Assembly (NCBI GenBank): GCA_017412265.1
Contig: JAFPYK010000089.1
Coordinates: forward strand, 1-29,074
Source: Lachnospiraceae bacterium
GTDB taxonomy: Bacteria; Bacillota; Clostridia; Lachnospirales; Lachnospiraceae
DNA length: 29,074 nt
Direction: 5' to 3'
Below, piece after piece: positions 15,321-22,609 of the stretch (position 1 is its first letter; every line of letters starts with the position of its first letter). Position numbers and translations under genes: made by a program. The notes below the pieces were generated by a model, which was not told the DNA's origin, did no database searches, and was given only the letters and a program-made list of their open reading frames with translations.

Positions 15321-16685
15321 TTATTTCACCGGAAATGCGGCGGTGATGGTGACGGAGGATCCGTCTCTGGTGGTTGCTTTGATGGTGCCCTTATGCGCTT
15401 CGACGATGGCGCGGGCGATCGAGAGGCCGATGCCGTAGCCGCCGGTCTGGGAGTTGCGGGAACTGTCCAGACGGTAGAAGCGGTCGAAGATGTGCTTCAG
15501 GGAGTCCGGGTCGACGGGCGCCGAGGTGTTCTCGGCGGTGAGGGTCAGGGCCCGGGGTGTATATTCGGCCCGGAGGGAGATCTTCCCGCCTTCGGGGCAG
15601 TATTTGACTGCGTTGTCTAAGAGGATGGAGACCAGCTGGCGGATGGCCTTCTCGTCTCCGGTGAAGGAGATCATCGGAGGGATCTCGAGGCTGAACTGCT
15701 TGCCCTGCGTGAGGGCCGGGGCCTTGAAGGAGCCCGCGGTCTCGCTGACGACGTCGGAGAAGGGGAACTCGATCATCTGCAGTTCCCGGCCGGCTTCTTC
15801 CATGCGGGAGAGCATGACCAGGTCGTCGGTGAGGGATTTGAGCTTTGAGGTCTGGGCCTGGATGTCCTTGAGCCATTCGTTGTCCTCGCCGAGGTCCATC
15901 TCGAGGATCTCGGTGTCGGCGTGGATGACGGTGATCGGGGTCTTGATCTCGTGTCCCGCGTCGGTGATGAAGCGCTTCTGCTTCTCGTAGTTGTCGATGA
16001 AGGGACGCACGATGCGGCGGGAGAAGAGGAGCATCAGCAGGAAGACGGCAACCATACCGCCGAGAGAGATCAGGGCGGTGGTCAGGAGGAAGCTGCGGAA
16101 GGTCTGCAGAGTCTCCTCACAGTCCAGAAAGACTACAATCGTAGAACCGTCATTCTGCTTGACTGCATATCGATAGGAATCGATAAATCCTCTAGTTTTG
16201 CCGGACTCCAGGGCACCAGCTGCGTACTCTTTTGCCGTTTCCTCGTCGACGGACAGGATCCGGTCAATATTGATCACGGGCTCCTGCGAGGTTTCCTCGT
16301 AAATGACGGTAAAGTACCGCGAGGTGTAGGGGAGCTCTCTGGAGAAATCCCCGTCCCGACGGCCCATGCCGCGCATGTCGGTCCGGTCATCGTAGTCATC
16401 ATCGTCATCATCGTCGTCGGGTTCCCGGTCATCGTCACGGGCGCTGTCGTCCGGCCGGAAGCCGGTGCCGTCGGGAGCCGCCGGGGGTTCCTGGTGCTCA
16501 TCGCGCCGGAACTCCGGGAAGACGCCGTCGTACTGCAACAGCAGATCCAGTGTCATGTCTGCGCGGGTGACGGCCCGTCGGTAGTTTAAGATGTTCGTGG
16601 TGCCCATGATGACGAGCAGGACCAGGGCCAGGGAGGCCATGGAGATGCCGATCAGGCGCCGCTGAAGCTTGCGGATCATATTCAT
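15321..16685 (-). CDS. Membrane sensor histidine kinase with poly-Asp sensor loop
   Basis: The 454-residue kinase has TM1 at about 14-34, an extracellular region to about 185, and TM2 at about 190-215. The dimerisation/phosphoacceptor helix contains DAGHEIKTPITVI (H box). The HATPase domain contains LLDNAVKYCPEGG (N box) and TGGYGIGLSIARAIVEAH (G box). No clear HAMP domain is visible; the linker after TM2 is short. The extracellular loop at about 82-101 is extremely acidic, with a run of eight Asp followed by YDD, encoded by repetitive GAT/GAC codons (plus-strand 16383-16440). Divalent cation or cationic-peptide sensing is a guess. The ribosome site GGAGG lies 7 nt from the ATG. It follows the response regulator by 15 nt. 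Confidence 0.93.
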   Translation of the reverse strand: MNMIRKLQRRLIGISMASLALVLLVIMGTTNILNYRRAVTRADMTLDLLLQYDGVFPEFRRDEHQEPPAAPDGTGFRPDDSARDDDREPDDDDDDDDYDDRTDMRGMGRRDGDFSRELPYTSRYFTVIYEETSQEPVINIDRILSVDEETAKEYAAGALESGKTRGFIDSYRYAVKQNDGSTIVVFLDCEETLQTFRSFLLTTALISLGGMVAVFLLMLLFSRRIVRPFIDNYEKQKRFITDAGHEIKTPITVIHADTEILEMDLGEDNEWLKDIQAQTSKLKSLTDDLVMLSRMEEAGRELQMIEFPFSDVVSETAGSFKAPALTQGKQFSLEIPPMISFTGDEKAIRQLVSILLDNAVKYCPEGGKISLRAEYTPRALTLTAENTSAPVDPDSLKHIFDRFYRLDSSRNSQTGGYGIGLSIARAIVEAHKGTIKATTRDGSSVTITAAFPVK

Positions 16686-16700
16686 GAGGAGCCTCCGTTG

Positions 16701-17378
16701 TCAGGACTCTTTCCTGCGCAGGCTGTAGCCCGCGCCGCGGGTCGCCTTGATCTCGACGTCAGCCTCGAGCGCGGCGAGCTTTTTGCGAAGGTACGAGAGA
16801 TAGACCCAGACCACGCTGGTGTCAGCCTCGGAATCGTAGCCCCAGATCCGGTCCATGAAGCGGTCGGTGGAAATGAGAACGCCCGGATTCTGGAGCAGCA
16901 TCTCCATCATCTGGTATTCCTTGCTGGCCAGGTGGTAGCTGCCCGAGGGGGTGCTCAGTTCGTAGGAGGCGGTGTCCAGCGTGAGGTTGCCGAAATGCAG
17001 CCGTGAGTCGCTGTGGACACCTGCCGCGCGGGTGAGCACACGGATGCGGGCGAGCAGTTCCTTGGTGGCAAATGGTTTGGTCAGGTAATCGTTGGCGCCG
17101 GCGTCGAGGCCGAGCACCTTGTCGTCGATCTCGGACTTGGCGGTGAGCATGAGGATCGGCACCGCATTGCCTGCCGCGCGGACGCGCCGCAGCACAGTGA
17201 TTCCGTCTATCTTCGGCATCATGATGTCGAGGATGGCGGCGTCGTAATTCTCACTCTCCAGGTAGTCCAGGGCATCCTGCCCGTTGTGGACGACGTCCAC
17301 GGAGTAGTTGTTCTTCTCCAGGATGACGGAGACTGCCCTCGCGAGGGACAGCTCGTCTTCGGCAAGTAATAGTCTCAT
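16701..17378 (-). CDS. OmpR-family response regulator
   Basis: The 225-residue protein has an N-terminal receiver domain with acidic pocket Glu7-Asp8, phosphoacceptor Asp51 (AILDIMMPKIDG), the conserved Thr/Lys pair (LMLTAKSE, LTKPFATKEL), and a C-terminal winged-helix DNA-binding domain (ASKEYQMMEMLLQNPG, then VWVYLSYLRKKL). It is the partner of the kinase 15 nt downstream. Target genes are not evident; autoregulation of its own operon would be typical. GGAG precedes the ATG by about 7 nt. Confidence 0.95.
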   Translation of the reverse strand: MRLLLAEDELSLARAVSVILEKNNYSVDVVHNGQDALDYLESENYDAAILDIMMPKIDGITVLRRVRAAGNAVPILMLTAKSEIDDKVLGLDAGANDYLTKPFATKELLARIRVLTRAAGVHSDSRLHFGNLTLDTASYELSTPSGSYHLASKEYQMMEMLLQNPGVLISTDRFMDRIWGYDSEADTSVVWVYLSYLRKKLAALEADVEIKATRGAGYSLRRKES

Positions 17379-17455
17379 AGTTCACTCCGATCTGTCTGCG
17401 GCGCGGCTATTTGTGGAGCCTCGCGGGCTTCGTGATCATTATCTCCCCCTCTAAT

Positions 17456-17483
17456 AGAATATCATTAATTTGCTCATTTTCAA
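17456..17483 (-). promoter_or_regulatory. Promoter of the RR-HK-Map operon
   Basis: On the minus strand TTGAAA (complement of 17478-17483), 16 bp, then TATTCT (complement of 17456-17461). The region is AT-rich, in contrast to the genes around it. The leader is about 70 nt. Confidence 0.6.
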
Positions 17484-17621
17484 TTTTTTTCTGCGGATTT
17501 AAGGTTCGTCTAAAGTTGGGCGGGTATGATCAAAACCGTAAGACAAGTACAAGTTTGTTTGTTTCATTTTTTCTATTTCCTGTTGTTTGATCGGAGAGCG
17601 GCGGCCTTAGGGCCGCCGTTC

Positions 17622-17651
17622 TTGCGTGGGGAAAACGGTTTGTGCTACAAT
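17622..17651 (+). promoter_or_regulatory. Promoter of the aldo/keto reductase gene
   Basis: TTGCGT (17622-17627), 18 bp, TACAAT (17646-17651), with an extended -10 TG at 17643-17644. The predicted leader is about 35 nt. Confidence 0.6.
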
Positions 17652-17692
17652 GAGAAAAAGAGCGGCGCGGTATCGCCAGAAGGAGGGGCATC

Positions 17693-18667
17693 ATGGAATA
17701 TCGGACAATGAAGGGAACCGGGGTGAAGGTCTCGAGGATCTGCCTGGGCGCGATGACGTTCGGCGGGCAGACCGGTGAGGAGGAGGCCCGGCGGATGGTG
17801 GATCATGCGCTGGAGCACGGGGTGAATTTTATCGATACGGCGGATTCTTATACCGGCGGGCGGAGTGAGATCATCACGGGCAAGGCGATCGCCGGAAGGC
17901 GGCGGGACGTGATCCTGGCGAGCAAGGTGTGCCGGCCGACGGAGGCGGAGCCCAACGTCGGGGGTCTGAGCCGCAGGCACATCCTGTATTCGGTGGAGCA
18001 GTCGCTGAAGAGGCTGCAGACGGACTATCTGGATATCTATTATGCGCATTTTCCGGATCCGGATACATCGATGGAAGAGACGATGGATGTGATGAGCGAG
18101 CTGGTGAGGCAGGGCAAGGTCCTCTATGTGGGCGTGTCCAATCATGCATCCTGGCAGGTGGCGGAAGCGGTGCATCTGTGTGAGAAGGCGCATGGGGTGC
18201 GGCCTGTGATTTCGGAGAATGTGTACAATCTTTTTACTACAACTGTAGAACATGAACTTGTGCCGTGTCTGGAGCATTACAAGATGGATCTGGTGGCTTA
18301 TAATCCGCTGGCCGGAGGGCTGCTGACCGGAAAGCATTCGTTTGAGACGATTCCGGAGAACAGCCGTTTCGGGATCAATAAGGGTTATGTGACGAGGTAC
18401 TGGAACCGGGAGAATTTTGAGGCGATTGAGGCGTTCAGGAAGATTGCGGACGAGGCCGGGATCTCGCTGATTGAGCTCGCGCTGAAATACTGCATGCAGA
18501 AGGAGTTCCTGACATCGGTGATTCTCGGGGCGAGCCGGTATGAGCACTGGGTGAGCAACCTGGCGGCGGCGACCGAAGGGGAGCCGCTGGCGGGGGATGT
18601 GGTCGCGGCGGTGGAGAGCGTGATGGGGGCGCTGCCGGCCGGGAGCAGATTTAGTTATGCGAGATAG
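17693..18667 (+). CDS. Aldo/keto reductase
   Basis: The 324-residue protein is a single-domain (beta/alpha)8 aldo/keto reductase of the YajO/IolS-like group. The catalytic tetrad is visible: Asp and Tyr in FIDTADSYTGGRSE (about 45-58), Lys in VILASKV, and His in YYAHFPDPDTS. The NADPH-binding C-terminal part contains SVILGASRYEHW. It reduces aldehydes or ketones, probably with NADPH; the physiological substrate is unknown. GGAGGGG stands about 7 nt before the ATG. The gene is monocistronic, with its own extended -10 promoter. Confidence 0.9.
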   Translation: MEYRTMKGTGVKVSRICLGAMTFGGQTGEEEARRMVDHALEHGVNFIDTADSYTGGRSEIITGKAIAGRRRDVILASKVCRPTEAEPNVGGLSRRHILYSVEQSLKRLQTDYLDIYYAHFPDPDTSMEETMDVMSELVRQGKVLYVGVSNHASWQVAEAVHLCEKAHGVRPVISENVYNLFTTTVEHELVPCLEHYKMDLVAYNPLAGGLLTGKHSFETIPENSRFGINKGYVTRYWNRENFEAIEAFRKIADEAGISLIELALKYCMQKEFLTSVILGASRYEHWVSNLAAATEGEPLAGDVVAAVESVMGALPAGSRFSYAR

Positions 18668-18851
18668 GCCAGCGGGGCGGGGCGGCGCGCGAAAATGTTT
18701 CGGGACGCGGGAGCGTCATATCTTTTCTCCTCGCCTGGAGACGGCTCGTCGAAAAGCACATGACGCTTTCGAAGTCTTGCTAGTCTGGGATTCGCCTGCC
18801 ATATCCCCTGAGGGTAGAAATCGCGGAGGGGAGGACTGGCTAGATTCTTCC

Positions 18852-18951
18852 ATTCATGAGGGATAAAAGCTAGTATGAGTGGATGATTGTAAGGTTGGCT
18901 GAACAGATAGTCATCTATTCATGAAGGATACAAGCCTGTGTGAGTGGGTAG
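18852..18951. repeat. Pair of 35-bp imperfect direct repeats
   Basis: Copies at 18852-18886 and 18917-18951 agree at about 27 of 35 positions (ATTCATGArGGATAmAAGC then TGAGTGG) and are offset by 65 bp. Between them GATGATT (18881-18887) can pair with AGTCATC (18909-18915). They may be protein-binding sites, part of a structured RNA, or remnants of an extragenic repeat. Confidence 0.5.
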
Positions 18952-18985
18952 CCCCGCTCAGGGGGCGGATTTGCGGAATGTTAAG

Positions 18986-19022
18986 AGCACCCGGGGACGA
19001 TTGGTCGTTCCCGGGTGCTTTT
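18986..19022. terminator. Terminator between convergent reductase and PfkB genes
   Basis: AGCACCCGGGGACGA (18986-19000) pairs with TCGTTCCCGGGTGCT (19005-19019), 15 bp with one wobble and a TTGG loop. TTT follows on the plus strand (19020-19022). The minus strand has only a weak T-rich tail (CTTAAC) but lies just after the PfkB stop. Confidence 0.82.
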
Positions 19023-19049
19023 CGTGTGTTCTGAGATGGATTTGTCGGG

Positions 19050-20009
19050 TCATTTGCCGGCGAGGTAGTCGCGGAGGCGGGCTTCGACGACGTCGCGGCC
19101 GGTGACGCCGGTGCAGGTGCCGACGTGCTCGATGCAGATCGAGGCGACGGCGGTGGCGTACTGGGCGCACTCGAGGAAGGATTTGCCTTCGAGGAGGGCG
19201 CAGATGAAGCCGGCGGCGAAGTTGTCGCCGGCGCCGGTCTCGTCGACGCAGACGGCTTTGGTGTAGGCGGGGAGCACGTGGTGCTCGGAGGGGCTTTTGA
19301 TGATGCAGCCGTCGGCTCCGGTCTTGACGATGATGTGCTTGACGCCCCAGGAGAGGAAGGTGTCGGCCATGCGCTCGGGGTCGGTCTCGCCGGTCATGAT
19401 GGCGGCCTCGCCGCGGTTCGGGAAGAAGTAGTCGACGTAGGAGAGAACTTCGCGGTATTCGTCGATCTTGTCGGTGAAGTCGACCATGCCGGAGTTCATG
19501 TCGGCGCAGATGGTGAGGCCGGCGGATTTGGCCGCGCGGAAGAAGTCGGCGAGGGGCTTGCCGTCGATGCGCTCGAAGGTGCAGAGGCTCGCAAAGGAGA
19601 GGATCCGGTAGCCTTCGGTCAGGGCGGAGTAGTCGAGGTCTTCGGGACCGTACTGCCAGAGGTTGCTGTAGCGGGGGGTGATGCAGCTGCGCACGCCTTC
19701 GGAGGAGACGAGGCCGACGTTGATGGCGGTGGGCATGTCCTTGCGGATGCGGAAGGCGCTCGTGTCAATTCCGTTCTCGCGGCAGTGGCGCAGGACGACC
19801 TGGCCGGGCTCGTCGTCTCCGATCATGGTCATGAGGGAGACCTGGCGGCCGAGTCTTGCGAGGATGGTGGCTTCGTTGGGGGCGTCGCCTCCGATGGTTA
19901 AGTGGAAGCTTTCCATGGGGGTTATTGCGCGGGACATGATGTCCATGGGGACGGGCGCGATCTGAAGGTCGGTGAGCGCAGCGCCTACGACCAGTACTTC
20001 TTTCTTCAT
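19050..20009 (-). CDS. PfkB/ribokinase-family carbohydrate kinase
   Basis: The 319-residue kinase has PfkB signature 1 near the N-terminus (TIGGDAPNEATILARLG, about 38-54) and signature 2 DETGAGDNFAAGF (catalytic base Asp262). The fold is the ribokinase type and length is normal. The sugar specificity is not readable from these motifs. It is transcribed divergently from the DUF1537 kinase/PdxA2 pair, with promoters only about 40 bp apart, so a related sugar or sugar-acid substrate is a reasonable guess. GGAGG lies about 8 nt before the ATG. Confidence 0.88.
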   Translation of the reverse strand: MKKEVLVVGAALTDLQIAPVPMDIMSRAITPMESFHLTIGGDAPNEATILARLGRQVSLMTMIGDDEPGQVVLRHCRENGIDTSAFRIRKDMPTAINVGLVSSEGVRSCITPRYSNLWQYGPEDLDYSALTEGYRILSFASLCTFERIDGKPLADFFRAAKSAGLTICADMNSGMVDFTDKIDEYREVLSYVDYFFPNRGEAAIMTGETDPERMADTFLSWGVKHIIVKTGADGCIIKSPSEHHVLPAYTKAVCVDETGAGDNFAAGFICALLEGKSFLECAQYATAVASICIEHVGTCTGVTGRDVVEARLRDYLAGK

Positions 20010-20056
20010 GAAGGGGTTCCTCCTGTTCAGGGATGCCGGTTGATTTCCTGCTTTTT

Positions 20057-20085
20057 ATTATATTTTCCGGAGGGGGAAATGACAA
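20057..20085 (-). promoter_or_regulatory. Promoter of the PfkB kinase gene
   Basis: On the minus strand TTGTCA (complement of 20080-20085), 17 bp, TATAAT (complement of 20057-20062). This is a near-consensus sigma-A promoter. Confidence 0.78.
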
Positions 20086-20115
20086 GAGAGGGCGGACGAA
20101 AATCGGGCGGCTGAC

Positions 20116-20144
20116 TTGACGGATTCGGGAAATTGCTTCATAAT
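20116..20144 (+). promoter_or_regulatory. Promoter of the DUF1537 kinase-PdxA2 operon
   Basis: TTGACG (20116-20121), 17 bp, CATAAT (20139-20144). It points away from the PfkB promoter, with 30 bp between the two -35 hexamers; a shared regulator could bind there. No clear dyad was found in the gap. Confidence 0.75.
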
Positions 20145-20201
20145 TAAGGAAAACAGACCGTGAATATTCATTTTATATTTGCAGCTGAGAGGAGGGCGAC
20201 T

Positions 20202-21422
20202 ATGGTTCGACTGTGGATCATTGCTGACGACTATACCGGCGCTCTGGATACGGGTGTGAAGCTGGCGAAGAGGGGAATCCGGACACGGGTTGTGAATGAG
20301 CTTCCGAGTGTGTTTCCGGAGGACTGCGAGGTGCTGGTGTGGGATACGGAGACGCGGCATGTGAAACCGGATGACGCGGAGGAGAAGATCGTGGACGCGG
20401 TGCGGAGGCACCGGGAGGTCCCGGTCATCTACAAGAAGACGGATTCGGGCCTGCGGGGGAATATCGGTGCGGAGCTTGCGGCTCTGTATGCGGCGTCCGG
20501 GGAGAACAGCCTGGCGTTTATTCCGGCGTACCCGGAGATGAACCGGATCACGCGGGGCGGGATTCATTACATCGACGGTGTGCCGGTGGATGAGAGCAGC
20601 TTCGGCAAGGATCCGTTTAATCCGGTGCAGTATTCGTCGGTGGATGTGATTGTGCAGGAGCAGACGGGGCATCCGGTGACGCTCTGCACGGACGGGACGA
20701 AGCCGCTGGCGAAGGGAATCAATATCTTCGACTGTGAGAGCCGGGAGCAGATGGATGCGCTTGCGGAGGAGCTGAAGGCGCAGGGCGTGCGGATCCTGGC
20801 GGGATGCGCGGGGTTCGGCGAGTGCCTGCCGGCGTATCTGGGGTTCGAGGAGAGTGAGCCGAAGATGCCGGAGTTCAAGGAGCCTCTCCTGGTGATCTGC
20901 GGAAGTATTCATCCGGTGGCGGCCGCGCAGCTTGCGTGTGCGGAGGCTGCGGGGGTGTTTCGCCTGACGCTTGCGCCGGAGGAGGTGCTGGCGGAGAATT
21001 TCTGTGAGACGGAGCGCGGCAGGGAGGTCCTGGAGCGGATCCGGAGGCACCTGGCCAACGGCGAGCCGGTGATGGTGGATTCGATTGAGCGTGTGAAGGG
21101 CTCGACCAATGCGGCCGCGGAGCGGATCGGGCTGGCGAAGGATCAGATCGGCCGGCGCGCGGCGAGAACGCATGCGAGCATCAGCCGGGCATTTTACCGT
21201 GATCCGGCGTGCGGGACGATCTTCTTCATCGGGGGCGATACGCTGCAGGAGTGCATGTGGATGCTGAACGTGACGGAGATGGAGCCGGTGGGCGAGCCGG
21301 AGGGCGGCCTGGTGGCGGCGTATGTCGACCCGGAGGGTGAGCGCAGAGCGGTGCTGACGAAGTCGGGCGGCTTCGGCACGGAGGATCTTCTGCTCCGGGT
21401 GCTGGAGCATATCAGAGAATAG
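20202..21422 (+). CDS. Four-carbon acid sugar kinase (DUF1537; D-threonate/erythronate kinase type)
   Basis: The 406-residue protein belongs to the DUF1537 kinase family (DtnK/OtnK/DenK). N-terminal WIIADDYTGALDTGVKLAKRG carries the family DDxTGA signature. The C-terminal nucleotide-binding half contains FFIGGDTLQECMWML and TKSGGFGTEDLL. Family members phosphorylate D-threonate, D-erythronate or related acids at O4 using ATP. The ATG at 20202 has GGAGGG (20191-20196) 5 nt upstream; the GTG at 20160 lies in the leader without a ribosome site. The downstream PdxA2 gene is the classic partner in this pathway, which makes a 4-carbon acid substrate likely. Confidence 0.88.
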   Translation: MVRLWIIADDYTGALDTGVKLAKRGIRTRVVNELPSVFPEDCEVLVWDTETRHVKPDDAEEKIVDAVRRHREVPVIYKKTDSGLRGNIGAELAALYAASGENSLAFIPAYPEMNRITRGGIHYIDGVPVDESSFGKDPFNPVQYSSVDVIVQEQTGHPVTLCTDGTKPLAKGINIFDCESREQMDALAEELKAQGVRILAGCAGFGECLPAYLGFEESEPKMPEFKEPLLVICGSIHPVAAAQLACAEAAGVFRLTLAPEEVLAENFCETERGREVLERIRRHLANGEPVMVDSIERVKGSTNAAAERIGLAKDQIGRRAARTHASISRAFYRDPACGTIFFIGGDTLQECMWMLNVTEMEPVGEPEGGLVAAYVDPEGERRAVLTKSGGFGTEDLLLRVLEHIRE

Positions 21423-21445
21423 TGAGTGAAGAGGGAGGATATGTG

Positions 21446-22531
21446 ATGGAGAGCTACAGACCGATTGTCGGTATTACGATGGGCGACCCGGCCGGAAACG
21501 GGCCGGAGATTACGGTGAAGGCGCTGGCGGATCCGGCGCTCTATGAGAGATGCCGGCCTCTGGTGGTGGGCGATGTGAAGATGCTGCGGCAGGCGGCGGG
21601 ATTTGTCGGAAGACCTGACATCGAGTTTCGTGTGTGCGAGAAGGTGAGTGATGCGCTCTTTACGCCGGGGACGATCGACGTGCTTCAGTTGGACCTGATC
21701 GAGGACGTGGAGAAGTTCGAGCTCGGCAAGGTGAGTGTCGAGGGCGGACGGGCGGCCTTCCTGTGCGTGAAGAAGGTCATCGAGCTTGCCATGGCGGGCG
21801 AGGTGGACGCGACGTGCACGAACGCGCTGAACAAGGAGGCCATGAATATGGCGCTTGCGGCGGATGACGGCCGTTATTCCGACGGATATAAGCATTTTGA
21901 CGGGCATACGGAGATCTATGCGACGTATACCGGGACGAAGAAGTATTCGATGATGCTGGCGCATCATGACCTGCGGGTGGTGCATGTGTCGACGCATGTG
22001 TCGCTGCGTGAGGCGTGCGACCGGGTGAAGAAGGCGCGTGTGCTGGAAGTGATTGAGATCGCGCACAATGCGTGCAGGGAGCTTGGCATCGAGCAGCCGG
22101 TCGTGGCTGTGGCGGGCCTGAACCCGCACTGCGGCGAGAACGGGCTCTTCGGCACGGAGGAGATTGATGAGATCGTCCCGGCGATCGAGGCCGCGAAGGC
22201 GGAGGGCATCAAGGCTGTGGGCCCGATTCCTCCGGATTCTGTGTTCTCGGAGGCTCTGGGCGGCTGGTACGATATCGTGGTCTGCATGTATCATGACCAG
22301 GGGCATATCCCGCTGAAGACCGTGGGATTTGTCTATGACCGTGAGAAGCAGGCGTGGAAGGCCGTGGAGGGCGTCAATATCACGCTGGGACTTCCAATCA
22401 TCCGGACAAGCGTGGACCACGGGACCGGATTCGCTCTCGCGGGCAAGGGCACCAGCAATGAGCTGAGCCTGGTCAATGCGATCGATTACGCGATCCGCAT
22501 GGCGAAGACGAGGACGGCCGGCAAGGCGTAA
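21446..22531 (+). CDS. pdxA2: PdxA2-type 4-phospho-D-threonate/erythronate dehydrogenase
   Basis: The 361-residue protein is a PdxA-family NAD-dependent dehydrogenase. It starts PIVGITMGDPAGNGPEI; metal-ligand His residues appear in FDGHTEIYA, VSTHVSLREAC and CMYHDQGHIPLK, and the C-terminus has TSVDHGTGFALAGKG. Since it follows a DUF1537 kinase by 23 nt, it is better read as PdxA2, which oxidises and decarboxylates the 4-phosphorylated threonate or erythronate to dihydroxyacetone phosphate, than as a vitamin B6 enzyme. The ATG at 21446 with GGGAGG (21433-21438) is preferred over the GTG at 21422 that overlaps the kinase stop. Confidence 0.88.
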   Translation: MESYRPIVGITMGDPAGNGPEITVKALADPALYERCRPLVVGDVKMLRQAAGFVGRPDIEFRVCEKVSDALFTPGTIDVLQLDLIEDVEKFELGKVSVEGGRAAFLCVKKVIELAMAGEVDATCTNALNKEAMNMALAADDGRYSDGYKHFDGHTEIYATYTGTKKYSMMLAHHDLRVVHVSTHVSLREACDRVKKARVLEVIEIAHNACRELGIEQPVVAVAGLNPHCGENGLFGTEEIDEIVPAIEAAKAEGIKAVGPIPPDSVFSEALGGWYDIVVCMYHDQGHIPLKTVGFVYDREKQAWKAVEGVNITLGLPIIRTSVDHGTGFALAGKGTSNELSLVNAIDYAIRMAKTRTAGKA

Positions 22532-22552
22532 GTGACAGAGAGTGAAGCGGAG

Positions 22553-22576
22553 ACGGGCTGCCGGAAGGCGGCCCGT
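22553..22576 (+). other. Intercistronic hairpin before the MATE gene
   Basis: ACGGGCTGCC (22553-22562) pairs with GGCGGCCCGT (22567-22576), 10 bp with one wobble and a GGAA loop. No T-run follows (TGATGA). It sits 21 nt after the pdxA2 stop and may weaken read-through or protect the upstream mRNA; it is not a confident terminator. Confidence 0.5.
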
Positions 22577-22609
22577 TGATGACATGGCAGATGTGCAGGA
22601 GAGTGAGCA

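Larger units (their letters stand above)
17379..17692. other. Divergent intergenic region with a GC palindrome
   Basis: The 314-nt gap separates the two-component operon (-) from the aldo/keto reductase (+). Apart from the two promoters listed separately, it contains a perfect hairpin CGGCGGCC (17599-17606) with GGCCGCCG (17611-17618) around TTAG. That hairpin is not followed by a useful T-run on either strand. The 17500-17590 part is AT-rich and unassigned. Confidence 0.5.
18668..19049. other. 382-nt non-coding stretch with repeats and a terminator
   Basis: No credible gene is seen between the reductase (+) and the PfkB kinase (-). It contains AGCGTCAT (18712-18719) with its perfect complement ATGACGCT (18760-18767) enclosing a small TCTCC/GGAGA hairpin, then two 35-bp direct repeats (18852, 18917), then a terminator (18986-19022). 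I cannot assign it to a known RNA family. Confidence 0.5.

Noticed and set aside
18657..18866. Short plus-strand frame overlapping the end of the aldo/keto reductase
   Set aside because: It lacks a ribosome site, begins within the upstream gene, and runs through the repeats; likely chance.
21446..22531. PdxA of vitamin B6 synthesis
   Set aside because: The adjacent DUF1537 kinase and lack of PdxJ or other B6 genes favour the PdxA2 sugar-acid role.
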